Shown here in pieces: positions 1-7,204 of a stretch of DNA of 26,309 nt (its first letter is position 1; each line of letters opens with the position of its first letter). The DNA comes from Euryarchaeota archaeon UBA561 (GTDB lineage: Archaea > Thermoplasmatota > Poseidoniia > Poseidoniales > Poseidoniaceae): NCBI GenBank assembly GCA_002502295.1, contig DANX01000023.1:1-26309 (forward strand), read 5' to 3'. The notes below the pieces were generated by a model, which did no database searches, had not been told where the DNA came from, and saw only the letters and a program-made list of their open reading frames with translations. The position numbers and the translations under genes are program-made.

Positions 1-13
1 CCTCTCCGGGTAG

Positions 14-205
14 TTGGTGGCCAGATGGGGTTTAGCCGACTTGGCGGAGATTGAACAGGACTATGAAAGCGCAATGCTTGTGTTGTCCGACAGTCTTCAT
101 GAGTTTATTGCCCAAAACGCCACGGCACCTACGCCACTCCGTCAACGCCTCAAGGATTTAACAGAGTTGCAAAATCAACCGAGAGGCGAGCAAGCCAAAG
201 ACTAG
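14..205 (+). CDS. Small hypothetical protein or C-terminal remnant
   Basis: A 63-codon frame opening at TTG 14 (GTG 17 is the next candidate) and ending TAG 203-205. The protein is not recognised. It has an amphipathic helical look, with acidic AEIEQDYES followed by LSDSLHEFIAQ and a Gln/Lys-rich end. An in-frame TAG at 11-13 closes the frame just upstream, and the other two forward frames also stop within the first 55 bases, so an intact longer gene entering from the left is not supported unless a frameshift lies near position 11. The gap of about 50 bases to the flavin monooxygenase gene, on the same strand, would allow co-transcription. It could be a genuine small protein, a decayed or frameshifted C-terminus, or chance; confidence is low. 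Confidence 0.35.
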   Translation: MVARWGLADLAEIEQDYESAMLVLSDSLHEFIAQNATAPTPLRQRLKDLTELQNQPRGEQAKD

Positions 206-258
206 TCCGCCACACCCATTATGAGCCATGGCTCTGTGGAACGAAGCGGTGCGTGGAC

Positions 259-1509
259 ATGGAGCATGACATCTTCTTCTCCATCTCGCAAACACCTGAC
301 GCCGACGGGCATCTCCCCGACGAAGCCACCATGCTCCGAAATTACTTCCAGCAACTGACCTGCGCTGACGCCCTTGGTTTTGGCATCGGCTGGATTGCTC
401 AGGCTCACCTCTCCACGGAAACACAGAAGTCAAACCACAAGCCTGTCGTCCCGCACTGGAAAGGAGAGGTGGGCCTCTGTACCGATTTCCCTCAACTGGC
501 CCTCGAATCGTTTCGCCGCACCAAACACATCGAAATCGGAAGCGCTGTGGTCTCCATTCTGGCCTCTGGAGGACCCATAGCACAAGCAGAACGCATGGCC
601 AATCTTCTCAGCCTTCATGGATTGGAGGAAGACGAGCAGCGTTGCCTCCACATCGGATTCTCCGCAGGGCGGTTTGAGTTCATGGCCCGCCCTTACGGCG
701 TCGTCCCTCGAAATTCCATCGAAGAAGCAGCATGGCCATCGCTTCGTGGACAAATTTTCATGGAAGCCGCTGAAATTTTCCTCAGGCTCTTGCGAGGCGA
801 CATCATTAATTCAACCATGATTCGCCAGACGGTCTTAACTCGCTCCAGCTTCAGAAGCGATGAAGATTGGGAAAAGGTGCAGGACGCCGCTGTGGAGTTT
901 GAGGCTCTTGATTCACGACCAGAATCCATCCGTGTCCCTTCCCGCTATGTCTTTGAAGACCTCAAAATCGTGCCCACCGAATTTCGCAGAGAATTGCTGA
1001 AATTGGTTGCGGGCACCCATGACCCCCGAGCGCAAACCTTCGTCAACACCATCCTTCCCGTGAAGGTGTTCAATCTGTCCATTACCTCCCCGGAGGTCAT
1101 TGATGCAACCCACCAGCGCATGAGCGAAGTTTACCATCAAGACGGAGGTGCCTGGAAACGACGGGACATGGCAAGAACCAGTTTTGTTTTTCTTAACGCT
1201 GAGAAAGACCTGACGCCCCAGCAGCAATCTGAGGCTGCGCAAGACGAGGCGGACCGGGCGCTTGGAGCCTATTGGAGCGCGTTGGAGGGAACCATTGACC
1301 CTGAGAAAGTATCGCGAGCTGCCAACAACGCCCTCATCGGGAACGTTGAGGAAGTAGCCAAACAAATGGTGGAACGTTTCCATCCGGAAGACCGTATCAT
1401 GGCCTGGTTTGATTTCTTTAACCATGACTCTGACAGGGTCTGTCGAAACATGACGGCCTACATGGAAGAGGTCGTTCCACTGGTTGAATCCATGTTGCAG
1501 GGGGCCTGA
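259..1509 (+). CDS. Luciferase-like (LLM class) flavin-dependent monooxygenase
   Basis: About 416 residues. The N-terminal half looks like the bacterial-luciferase TIM-barrel family: an initial beta strand DIFFSISQTP, then ADALGFGIGWIAQAHLS, which fits the family's 'A...GF...W..EHH' region, then IEIGSAVVSILASGGPIAQAERMANLL, which fits the 'lG.av..lp...P...Ae..a.ld' strand-helix. Enzymes of this family use reduced flavin and O2 to oxygenate aldehydes, heterocycles or other organics; the substrate here cannot be read from sequence. ATG 259 is preferred because it is followed at once by the family's first strand; GTG 253 would add two residues. It is first in a compact run: the next gene begins 1 nt after its stop, so it should share a transcript with the asparaginase-like and ALDH genes. 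An accessory oxygenase role in that pathway is inference. Confidence 0.75.
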   Translation: MEHDIFFSISQTPDADGHLPDEATMLRNYFQQLTCADALGFGIGWIAQAHLSTETQKSNHKPVVPHWKGEVGLCTDFPQLALESFRRTKHIEIGSAVVSILASGGPIAQAERMANLLSLHGLEEDEQRCLHIGFSAGRFEFMARPYGVVPRNSIEEAAWPSLRGQIFMEAAEIFLRLLRGDIINSTMIRQTVLTRSSFRSDEDWEKVQDAAVEFEALDSRPESIRVPSRYVFEDLKIVPTEFRRELLKLVAGTHDPRAQTFVNTILPVKVFNLSITSPEVIDATHQRMSEVYHQDGGAWKRRDMARTSFVFLNAEKDLTPQQQSEAAQDEADRALGAYWSALEGTIDPEKVSRAANNALIGNVEEVAKQMVERFHPEDRIMAWFDFFNHDSDRVCRNMTAYMEEVVPLVESMLQGA

Positions 1510-1510
1510 A

Positions 1511-2629
1511 ATGGGCATCAAGCACAACACATTCTCTGCCGTGCAACCCGGCATGCCCGGTTCAGGCATGTATCCGGAATCCCCCCTTGGCGAGAAGATT
1601 GCGGGCATACCAACAGGACGAGAGGTGGACTGGGAGCCCCTCGTTGACTACCGTCGAAACGGCGTCTCGGAAACCACCATTCACGGCGCCGTTGCATGGG
1701 CTCACGGAAACGAAGTCATCCACTCGTTTGGCGGCAACGTTCTCTGCTACGGTCGTTCAATGATGAAACCCTTCATGCTGAAGGCCTTCACTGAAGAATT
1801 GGATGACTGCTCATGGGAGCAAAAAGCCATTTCAGTCGCCTCCCACAACGGCGACACCGAACACGTAGCGGCGGCACAATCCTTGCTCACGGAACCGGAA
1901 TGGCCGCTGATGCTTACGCCACTCGATGTGCCACTTATTCAATTCGGACGACAAGTCCGAAGGCCCCGACGCTGGTTCCACACCTGCTCAGGCGAGCACG
2001 CTGCTATTTTACGGGGGTGTCGCAAAAAAGGATGGAACCGGGCAGGATACACCCTGCCGACCCACGAAGTATTCCGCGCATACCTCAACCAAATTCGGAT
2101 GTACCTTGGCGAAGATTGGACCCCGCTTCGGATCGCCAAAGACGGATGTGGCCTACCAACGGTGTCAAACACCGTTTCTGAACTCGCCCAGATTTATGCA
2201 GGTCTGGTTCGAGACAAGGACAAGGACTGGATTTGGGAGGCCATGGTTCGCCATCCCGACCTCGTCGGCGGGTTCAACCGACTGGATTCAACCGTCCTCA
2301 AAGCGGGTGAAGGGCGCGTCATCGCCAAAGAAGGGGCAGACGGTTTGCTCGGCCTCGCCATTGAACACCCTGACTATCCCAAAGGCCTCGGCATCGTTGT
2401 CAAAATCGCTCACGGATGGAACTCACAAGCCACATGGTACGTCGCCCGGGCATTGTTGGGTGTTCTTGGCATTGATCTTCGCAACCCCTACCCACTTCAT
2501 CGACAAAAAGCCTTCATCGTCCCAGGCATCGTACCGGACCACTATGTGGATGTTCTCGAAACCGTACCGACATGGGACGAATGGGACCCTGACCAGGACC
2601 GATGGAACTACGAGACCGAGGTGATGTGA
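1511..2629 (+). CDS. Asparaginase II (Rhizobium AnsA-type) family amidohydrolase
   Basis: About 372 residues, close to the usual length of Asparaginase_II proteins (Rhizobium etli type, unrelated to E. coli AnsA/B). Family landmarks appear in order: GRSMMKPF (Ser83, Lys86), SHNG (Ser111), HTCSGEHAAIL (Cys159), DGCGLPT (Cys213) and AKEGADGLLG (Lys273). Known members hydrolyse L-asparagine to aspartate and ammonia. From memory, the R. etli enzyme binds zinc through Cys, Lys and Cys; the Lys lies in the usual CSGKH motif. Here that Lys is Glu162, so metal binding or substrate may differ. ATG 1511 is one base after the preceding stop; the same frame extends upstream without a better start. Its stop overlaps the ALDH start by one base, so it sits in a catabolic-looking operon and may act on an amide or amino intermediate rather than asparagine; that is inference. 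Confidence 0.8.
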   Translation: MGIKHNTFSAVQPGMPGSGMYPESPLGEKIAGIPTGREVDWEPLVDYRRNGVSETTIHGAVAWAHGNEVIHSFGGNVLCYGRSMMKPFMLKAFTEELDDCSWEQKAISVASHNGDTEHVAAAQSLLTEPEWPLMLTPLDVPLIQFGRQVRRPRRWFHTCSGEHAAILRGCRKKGWNRAGYTLPTHEVFRAYLNQIRMYLGEDWTPLRIAKDGCGLPTVSNTVSELAQIYAGLVRDKDKDWIWEAMVRHPDLVGGFNRLDSTVLKAGEGRVIAKEGADGLLGLAIEHPDYPKGLGIVVKIAHGWNSQATWYVARALLGVLGIDLRNPYPLHRQKAFIVPGIVPDHYVDVLETVPTWDEWDPDQDRWNYETEVM

Positions 2630-4077
2630 TGGACCCAGTCCTCAACTACATTGACGGTGAGTTTGTTGCCGCTCAATCCGGTGAGACCCTCGACACGATC
2701 AACCCAGCTACGGGAGAAGTCATCACCACGCTCCCTCGCTCTCGAAGTGAAGACGTGGGGACGGCGACGTCCGCTGCGATGAAGGCAGCACCTGCATGGT
2801 CAGCAACCCCCATCAGTGAACGGATTCGATGGCTTCACCGACTGGCCGATGCACTCATGGAAGAGCATGAAACCATCGCTCATCTGGAAAGCATGGACAC
2901 GGGGAAGCCCATTTCATTGGCACGCCGTGTGGATGCTTCACGATCCGTTGCTAACTTCCGATTTTATGCGGAATTCGGTGAACAGCACTCGGATCCGACC
3001 TTTAGCGACCATGGAGCAGTGAACCATGTCCACCGGTCCCCTATCGGTTGCGTTGGCCTCATCACACCGTGGAACCTCCCCCTCTACCTACTCACTTGGA
3101 AGGTCGCTCCAGCCTTGCTGATGGGCAACACCATCGTGGCCAAACCATCCGAACTCACCCCCCTCACCGCACATCATTTGGCCGGCATTATGCAGCGCAT
3201 TGGATTTCCAAACGGCGTCTTCAATCTCGTCCACGGATTGGGCCCGGAGGTAGGACAAGCGATTGTTGAGCACCCAAAGATTCGCGCTATCTCATTCACG
3301 GGAGGTACGGCGACGGGGAAGATTGTTGCAGCAACCGCCGCGCCGATGTTCAAGAAAATTTCATTGGAATTGGGTGGTAAAAATGCCACAGTCGTGCTTG
3401 ATGATGCTCCGTTGGAGAAGATCATGGACGATGTAGTGCGTGCGTCCTTCACAAATTCAGGGCAGGTGTGTCTGTGCGGTTCCCGGATTCTGGTCCATTC
3501 ATCCATCTACGAACCATTCAAGCAACAATTCATCAAAGCCGTAGAGGGGATTGTTGTCGGCGACCCCAGCAACGAATCAACAACCATGGGGTCTGTCATC
3601 TCGAAAGATCACCAGCAAAAGGTGGAATCCTACATCAGATTGGGCCGCGAAGAAGGGGGCAAAGTGCTGAGTGGAGGAACGGCCAGCGATTCACCCGTGG
3701 ATGGCGTTCATCCCAACGGTGCCTTTCTGCGTCCGACCGTGTTTGAGGGTTTGAGCCACACATCACGCACCGCATGCGAAGAGATTTTTGGGCCCGTCGT
3801 TACTTTGCATCCCTTTGACGATGATGATGAGGCGGTCACCATGGCCAACGCCACAGAGTACGGCTTAGCAGGCTCAATCTGGACCGGTGATGCTCAGCGA
3901 GGGCATGCTTTCGGACAGCGACTCGACACCGGCATCGTTTGGGTAAATACGTGGTTGAACCGCGACCTGCGCACACCATTTGGAGGCGTCAAACAGTCAG
4001 GGGTTGGTCGTGAAGGCGGTGCATGGTCGCTCAATTTCTTTTCAGAATTAACCAACATATGCGTCCTAGAACCATGA
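2629..4077 (+). CDS. Aldehyde dehydrogenase, 2-aminomuconate / 2-hydroxymuconate semialdehyde type (AmnC-like)
   Basis: A full-length NAD(P)+-dependent aldehyde dehydrogenase of 482 residues. Visible are the Rossmann segment TPWNLPLYLLTWK with oxyanion Asn149, cofactor-contact Lys172 in AKPSEL, the FTGG turn (223-226), general base Glu247 in LELGGKN, nucleophile Cys281 in SGQVCLCGSR, EEIFGP, and the C-terminal PFGGVKQSGVGREGG. The patterns CLCGSR and NTWLNRDLRTPFGG resemble the ALDH8 group (human ALDH8A1 and bacterial muconic-semialdehyde dehydrogenases). That group oxidises 2-aminomuconate or 2-hydroxymuconate 6-semialdehyde to the dicarboxylate. This fits the extradiol dioxygenase genes 2.2 kb downstream. 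ATG 2629 overlaps the previous TGA in a TGATG junction and is preceded by GAGGTGAT, complementary to the 16S rRNA 3' end. The family is certain; the exact substrate is inferred. Confidence 0.9.
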   Translation: MDPVLNYIDGEFVAAQSGETLDTINPATGEVITTLPRSRSEDVGTATSAAMKAAPAWSATPISERIRWLHRLADALMEEHETIAHLESMDTGKPISLARRVDASRSVANFRFYAEFGEQHSDPTFSDHGAVNHVHRSPIGCVGLITPWNLPLYLLTWKVAPALLMGNTIVAKPSELTPLTAHHLAGIMQRIGFPNGVFNLVHGLGPEVGQAIVEHPKIRAISFTGGTATGKIVAATAAPMFKKISLELGGKNATVVLDDAPLEKIMDDVVRASFTNSGQVCLCGSRILVHSSIYEPFKQQFIKAVEGIVVGDPSNESTTMGSVISKDHQQKVESYIRLGREEGGKVLSGGTASDSPVDGVHPNGAFLRPTVFEGLSHTSRTACEEIFGPVVTLHPFDDDDEAVTMANATEYGLAGSIWTGDAQRGHAFGQRLDTGIVWVNTWLNRDLRTPFGGVKQSGVGREGGAWSLNFFSELTNICVLEP

Positions 4078-4844
4078 GAACACATGTTCAAAAGCCTCCC
4101 CTCCGTCATAAACGCATGGACGAAGAGACGCTGCCACTCTTTGTTCTCCCCATGGTTCTCTTCCCGGGCGAATTGCAAGAGCTGCGCGTGTTTGAGCCGA
4201 GATATCGACAGATGCTGGACACATGCGTCCTCGATGAGCGTCCGTTTGGACTGGTCATGAACGACCCGTTTGAACCGACCAACGGCTGGGATGGACCTCG
4301 CCGACACGGTTGCGAAGCCATCATTCTCAACCATGAAACAAAAGGTGTCAACCACTTCATCACCATCACCGGTGGGCGGCGTTTTTTCATCAACGAAGTC
4401 ATTGAACCTGCCCTTCCACCGTTCTCTGACCCCTCGATGACGAAATTGATTCAAGAAGGCATTGCCCCCGACATTGAAACCTTGCTCGAACACCTTCCAG
4501 AAGATGCGGAACACAGCCGACTGTACATCTCTGCAAAAGTCACCTACCTTGACGAAGCCGGGGAATTGAACGAGGAAGAGCAAGCGTTCCTCCGTACCGT
4601 CACCTCCAACGTCGTTCAACAGGCAGGCCGAGGAATGAACGTTGATACAGCGGTGTTGAACCAGTGGGTGACATCCATTTGCGAGGAGCAGATTGACGGT
4701 CGGAAGGAATCCATCTACAACATCGCTGCATTGTGCCTCAGTGATCTTGAAGCGAGGCAACAACTGCTGGCATGTTCGAGTGCTACTGAAGCGATACATG
4801 AACTGCGAACTCACGTCATGGCCTTCGTCGATGAAGAAGAATGA
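4074..4844 (+). CDS. Stand-alone Lon N-terminal (LON substrate-binding) domain protein
   Basis: About 257 residues. The opening LPLFVLPMVLFPGELQELRVFEPRYRQML is the hallmark start of the Lon N-terminal domain (PF02190), followed by PFGLVMND and the FITITGGRRFFINEV strands. No AAA+ ATPase or Ser-Lys protease part follows, so this is an isolated LON domain, a family widespread in bacteria and archaea with poorly defined function, presumably protein or ligand binding. The C-terminal half (about residues 120-257) is mostly helical. ATG 4074 was chosen because it overlaps the ALDH stop in an ATGA junction, the usual sign of translational coupling; ATG 4023 would bury 55 bases in the ALDH gene. A regulatory or quality-control role for the operon is only a guess. 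Confidence 0.8.
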   Translation: MRTHVQKPPLRHKRMDEETLPLFVLPMVLFPGELQELRVFEPRYRQMLDTCVLDERPFGLVMNDPFEPTNGWDGPRRHGCEAIILNHETKGVNHFITITGGRRFFINEVIEPALPPFSDPSMTKLIQEGIAPDIETLLEHLPEDAEHSRLYISAKVTYLDEAGELNEEEQAFLRTVTSNVVQQAGRGMNVDTAVLNQWVTSICEEQIDGRKESIYNIAALCLSDLEARQQLLACSSATEAIHELRTHVMAFVDEEE

Positions 4845-4887
4845 ACGCAGGCGACGATTTGAAAACACCAAGGGCGGTGGAAGAAGC

Positions 4888-5709
4888 ATGTCCGTTTACA
4901 GTGAAGCTCGGAAGGTCACGACTCACACGCTCCAAGAGATGAAGCGAGCTGGCGAGAAAATCACGATGCTCACCGCCTATGATTACTCACTGGCACGTCT
5001 TGTCGACCAGGCCGGCATTGACGTCATTTTGGTTGGCGATTCTGCCTCGAACGTGATGGCAGGTCAAGCCACGACCGTGCCGATGACCTTGGACCACATG
5101 ATCTACCACGCACAGTGCGTTGAGCGGGCTGTTGACCGCGCCTTGTTGGTGGTGGACATGCCGTTTGGAACCTACCAAGGAAATTCTCGCCAAGCCCTTG
5201 ATTCGGCCATTCGCATCATGAAAGAATCCAGCGGTCATGCCGTCAAGCTGGAAGGTGGTTCGGAAATCGTTGAATCAGTTGAGCGAATTCTCACCGCTGG
5301 AATCCCCGTCATGGGGCATCTCGGCCTCACGCCACAATCCATCTACAAATTTGGCACCTATTCCGTTCGAGCAAAAGAAGAGGAAGAAGCCGAGAAGTTA
5401 ATCGCCGATGCCAAGGTGCTCGAAGCCGCAGGTTGCTTTGCCATCGTCTTGGAAAAAATACCCCGAGACCTCGCCAAACGCGTGTCGGAAGCCCTGAGCA
5501 TTCCGACCATCGGCATTGGTGCAGGTCAGGATGTTGACGGTCAGGTGCTCGTTCTCCACGATCTTCTTGGAATCACCATGGATTTCTCACCACGATTCCT
5601 GCGTCGATACCTCAACCTCGCTGAAGCGATCGACGGTGCGATCAAGTCCTATTGCGATGATGTCCGTTCGGGAGATTTCCCCAACGATGAGGAATCCTAC
5701 ACATCCTAA
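4888..5709 (+). CDS. panB: 3-methyl-2-oxobutanoate hydroxymethyltransferase (ketopantoate hydroxymethyltransferase)
   Basis: At 273 residues this matches the family length. PanB transfers a hydroxymethyl group from methylene-tetrahydrofolate (or a pterin equivalent) to 2-oxoisovalerate, giving ketopantoate for coenzyme A synthesis in the cytoplasm. Visible hallmarks are MLTAYDYSLARLVD, metal ligands Asp51 in LVGDSASNVMAG, Asp90 in VVDMPFG and Glu122 in KLEGG, then GHLGLTPQS and the general acid/base Glu189 in VLEKIP, followed by TIGIGAG. ATG 4888 is the only start that begins at the conserved N-terminus; the frame runs further upstream into the LON gene without similarity. GGCGGTGG about 8 nt before the ATG can serve as ribosome binding site. 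It is last in the run of + genes and abuts a convergent gene. A housekeeping role is most likely even though its neighbours look catabolic. Confidence 0.95.
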   Translation: MSVYSEARKVTTHTLQEMKRAGEKITMLTAYDYSLARLVDQAGIDVILVGDSASNVMAGQATTVPMTLDHMIYHAQCVERAVDRALLVVDMPFGTYQGNSRQALDSAIRIMKESSGHAVKLEGGSEIVESVERILTAGIPVMGHLGLTPQSIYKFGTYSVRAKEEEEAEKLIADAKVLEAAGCFAIVLEKIPRDLAKRVSEALSIPTIGIGAGQDVDGQVLVLHDLLGITMDFSPRFLRRYLNLAEAIDGAIKSYCDDVRSGDFPNDEESYTS

Positions 5710-6204
5710 TTACATCATCACGCTGTAATACAACAAGGACCCACCAAGGGCGCCAATGTTTACTCCAAGGGTGTGCCACAGGGCAGAACGAAACGGTGGA
5801 AGGTTGAATCGCCACCATGACGTGCTCACCCAGATCCATACCACGACGGCAAGATAACCCCCACACACAAATCCACCAAGACCCGTTGACCAAATCAACA
5901 GCAACGGAAAGGCGAGCGTTGCAACGCCCCCCAGGTATTCCTTCCATCGGTACTGAGGATGGTGCGTCAGCCAGCGATGAAGCAGCGGCGAGCAGAGCAT
6001 CATGACAAGCAAACCCCCTTGCGGTGGATTTGGCATCCCATAGGTGAGATGAGGCGACAAAAAAGCCTGCCATCCAGCCCCAACCACGAAGCCAAACAAC
6101 GTAGGCACAATCACGTTTTCAAACGTTTCACGCCATGACGCAGTGCGAGGTGAGTCAGCGGCGGCGTCCAAAACAACCGTCCGCTCAGCGTCTGCGCCCT
6201 CCAT
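5710..6204 (-). CDS. Small multi-pass membrane protein, unknown function
   Basis: A 164-residue protein with about five predicted membrane segments: roughly 30-49 (VIVPTLFGFVVGAG), 64-79, 90-108, 110-128 and 143-163. A short acidic N-terminus (MEGADAERTV) precedes them. No family motif is recognised. Notable are the Trp-rich stretch around 123-131 (WIWVSTSWW) and a charged HRWLTHHPQYRWKEY loop between segments two and three. It is convergent with panB with no spacer (stop codons 5707-5709 and 5712-5710) and divergent from the dioxygenase gene. A CATAAA element about 27 nt upstream of the ATG suggests a leaderless transcript. It separates the ALDH operon from the dioxygenase operon; any link to the pathway is unproven. 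Confidence 0.75.
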   Translation of the reverse strand: MEGADAERTVVLDAAADSPRTASWRETFENVIVPTLFGFVVGAGWQAFLSPHLTYGMPNPPQGGLLVMMLCSPLLHRWLTHHPQYRWKEYLGGVATLAFPLLLIWSTGLGGFVCGGYLAVVVWIWVSTSWWRFNLPPFRSALWHTLGVNIGALGGSLLYYSVMM

Positions 6205-6227
6205 GAATTCTGGCTGGAAGCAAGTTG

Positions 6228-6233
6228 TTTATG
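6228..6233 (-). promoter_or_regulatory. TATA-like box for the divergent membrane protein gene
   Basis: CATAAA on the minus strand, centred about 27 nt upstream of the ATG at 6204. That spacing is expected for an archaeal promoter driving a leaderless mRNA. It lies in the 97-base gap between divergent genes; assignment rests on position and base composition only. Confidence 0.45.
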
Positions 6234-6273
6234 ACTCTGCGTTCGCTAAACTGACCAAGAGACTCCGATGATG

Positions 6274-6280
6274 AATTAAA
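6274..6280 (+). promoter_or_regulatory. TATA-like box for the dioxygenase operon
   Basis: AATTAAA centred about 25 nt before ATG 6302 is the most AT-rich element of this otherwise GC-balanced gap. The position fits a leaderless start of the dioxygenase cassette. The match to the archaeal TATA consensus is only partial. Confidence 0.4.
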
Positions 6281-6301
6281 CCTCGCCGCTGTGCGAAGAG
6301 C

Positions 6302-7204
6302 ATGGGCAAAGGTCGAATTGTTGCCGGTTGCATTGCACCGCATCCACCACACTTGGTCTACGCAGAAAATCCACCGCAAAATGAACCCGTGGCCGAAGGG
6401 GGATGGGAACAACTCCGCTGGGGCTATGAACGTCTACGCGCCTCACTTGCAGACAAGGAGTACGACGCCATCGTGCTTCTCTCACCGCACTGGCAAACCT
6501 ATGTTGGGACGCACTTCCTTGGACTCCCACACTTTGAGGGGCTATCGGTCGACCCAGTGTTTCCAAATCTGTTTCGCTATCACTACGACATGAACGTCGA
6601 CGTTGAACTTTCCAAAGCCATTCACGATGAAGCAGAAGCTGCCGGCCTGCCTGTGAAAATGATGGAAAACCCTGATTTCAGAGTCGATTACGGAACCATC
6701 ACCACTGGACATTTGTTCAATCCCGATTGGGATAAACCGATCGTGGTTATCTCAAGCAACCGTTCAACCGCTTATTACTCCGTTGAAGTCATGCAGGAAA
6801 TCATGATTGAGCTTGGTAAAGTCACAAGAAAGGCCATCGAAGCAAGTGGAAAAAAGGTCGTCGTACTCGCCAGCAATTCACTTTCACACCGACACTTCAC
6901 AACCGAATCAGAGGTTCCTGAAGACATGAGCAAAGAACACATTACGAGCCACGCCATGCACCTTTGGGACATGAGAATCATTGAATACATGCGGAGTGGA
7001 CAATCCCAGCGGATTCTTGACGAAATGCCGGAATTCACGGAGCAAGCCATTGCCGAAAGCGATGGAGGTGGCTTGTCTTGGCTCCTCTCAACCCTCGGCG
7101 TACCGGACTATCCAGCCATCCTCCACGGCTACGGCACCATCATTGGGACAGGAAACGCCGTTGTAGAATGGCCGTGTCACGCCCATGAGGTGAGTGGGCA
7201 ATGA
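6302..7204 (+). CDS. amnB: 2-aminophenol 1,6-dioxygenase beta (catalytic) subunit-like extradiol dioxygenase, LigB superfamily
   Basis: At 300 residues it is the size of AmnB/CnbCb. This enzyme type uses Fe(II) and O2 to open the ring of 2-aminophenols next to the amino/hydroxyl carbons, giving 2-aminomuconate 6-semialdehyde. The start IAPHPPHLVYAENPPQNEP closely resembles what I remember of bacterial AmnB. Fe-ligand positions of the class III (LigB) extradiol enzymes are all present: His14, His63 in LSPHWQ and Glu252 in AIAES; the catalytic His196 lies in SLSHRHF. The RVDYGTITTGHL and GYGTIIGTGNAVVEW segments also fit. No upstream start in frame is better than ATG 6302. The stop overlaps the alpha-subunit start (ATGA, 7201-7204), as expected for an alpha/beta heteromer. 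The substrate could also be a ring-carboxylated aminophenol such as an amino-hydroxybenzoate. The family call is strong. Confidence 0.88.
   Translation: MGKGRIVAGCIAPHPPHLVYAENPPQNEPVAEGGWEQLRWGYERLRASLADKEYDAIVLLSPHWQTYVGTHFLGLPHFEGLSVDPVFPNLFRYHYDMNVDVELSKAIHDEAEAAGLPVKMMENPDFRVDYGTITTGHLFNPDWDKPIVVISSNRSTAYYSVEVMQEIMIELGKVTRKAIEASGKKVVVLASNSLSHRHFTTESEVPEDMSKEHITSHAMHLWDMRIIEYMRSGQSQRILDEMPEFTEQAIAESDGGGLSWLLSTLGVPDYPAILHGYGTIIGTGNAVVEWPCHAHEVSGQ
7187..7193 (+). promoter_or_regulatory. Strong ribosome binding site of the alpha-subunit/deaminase gene
   Basis: GAGGTGA, complementary to the archaeal 16S rRNA 3' end, lies inside the beta-subunit gene 7 nt before ATG 7201. Together with the ATGA overlap it fixes this start and points to coupled translation of the two subunits. 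Confidence 0.7.

Noticed and set aside
913..1608. 231-codon minus-strand frame
   Set aside because: It lies fully opposite the flavin monooxygenase and asparaginase-like genes, with no family signature or promoter.
3894..4889. 331-codon minus-strand frame across the ALDH and LON genes
   Set aside because: It is antisense to two confidently identified coupled genes, and its product has no recognisable family features. It is a shadow of their codon composition.
5642..6073. 143-codon minus-strand frame ending inside panB
   Set aside because: It is in a different frame from the multi-pass membrane protein on the same strand, which has coherent hydrophobic helices; this one does not.
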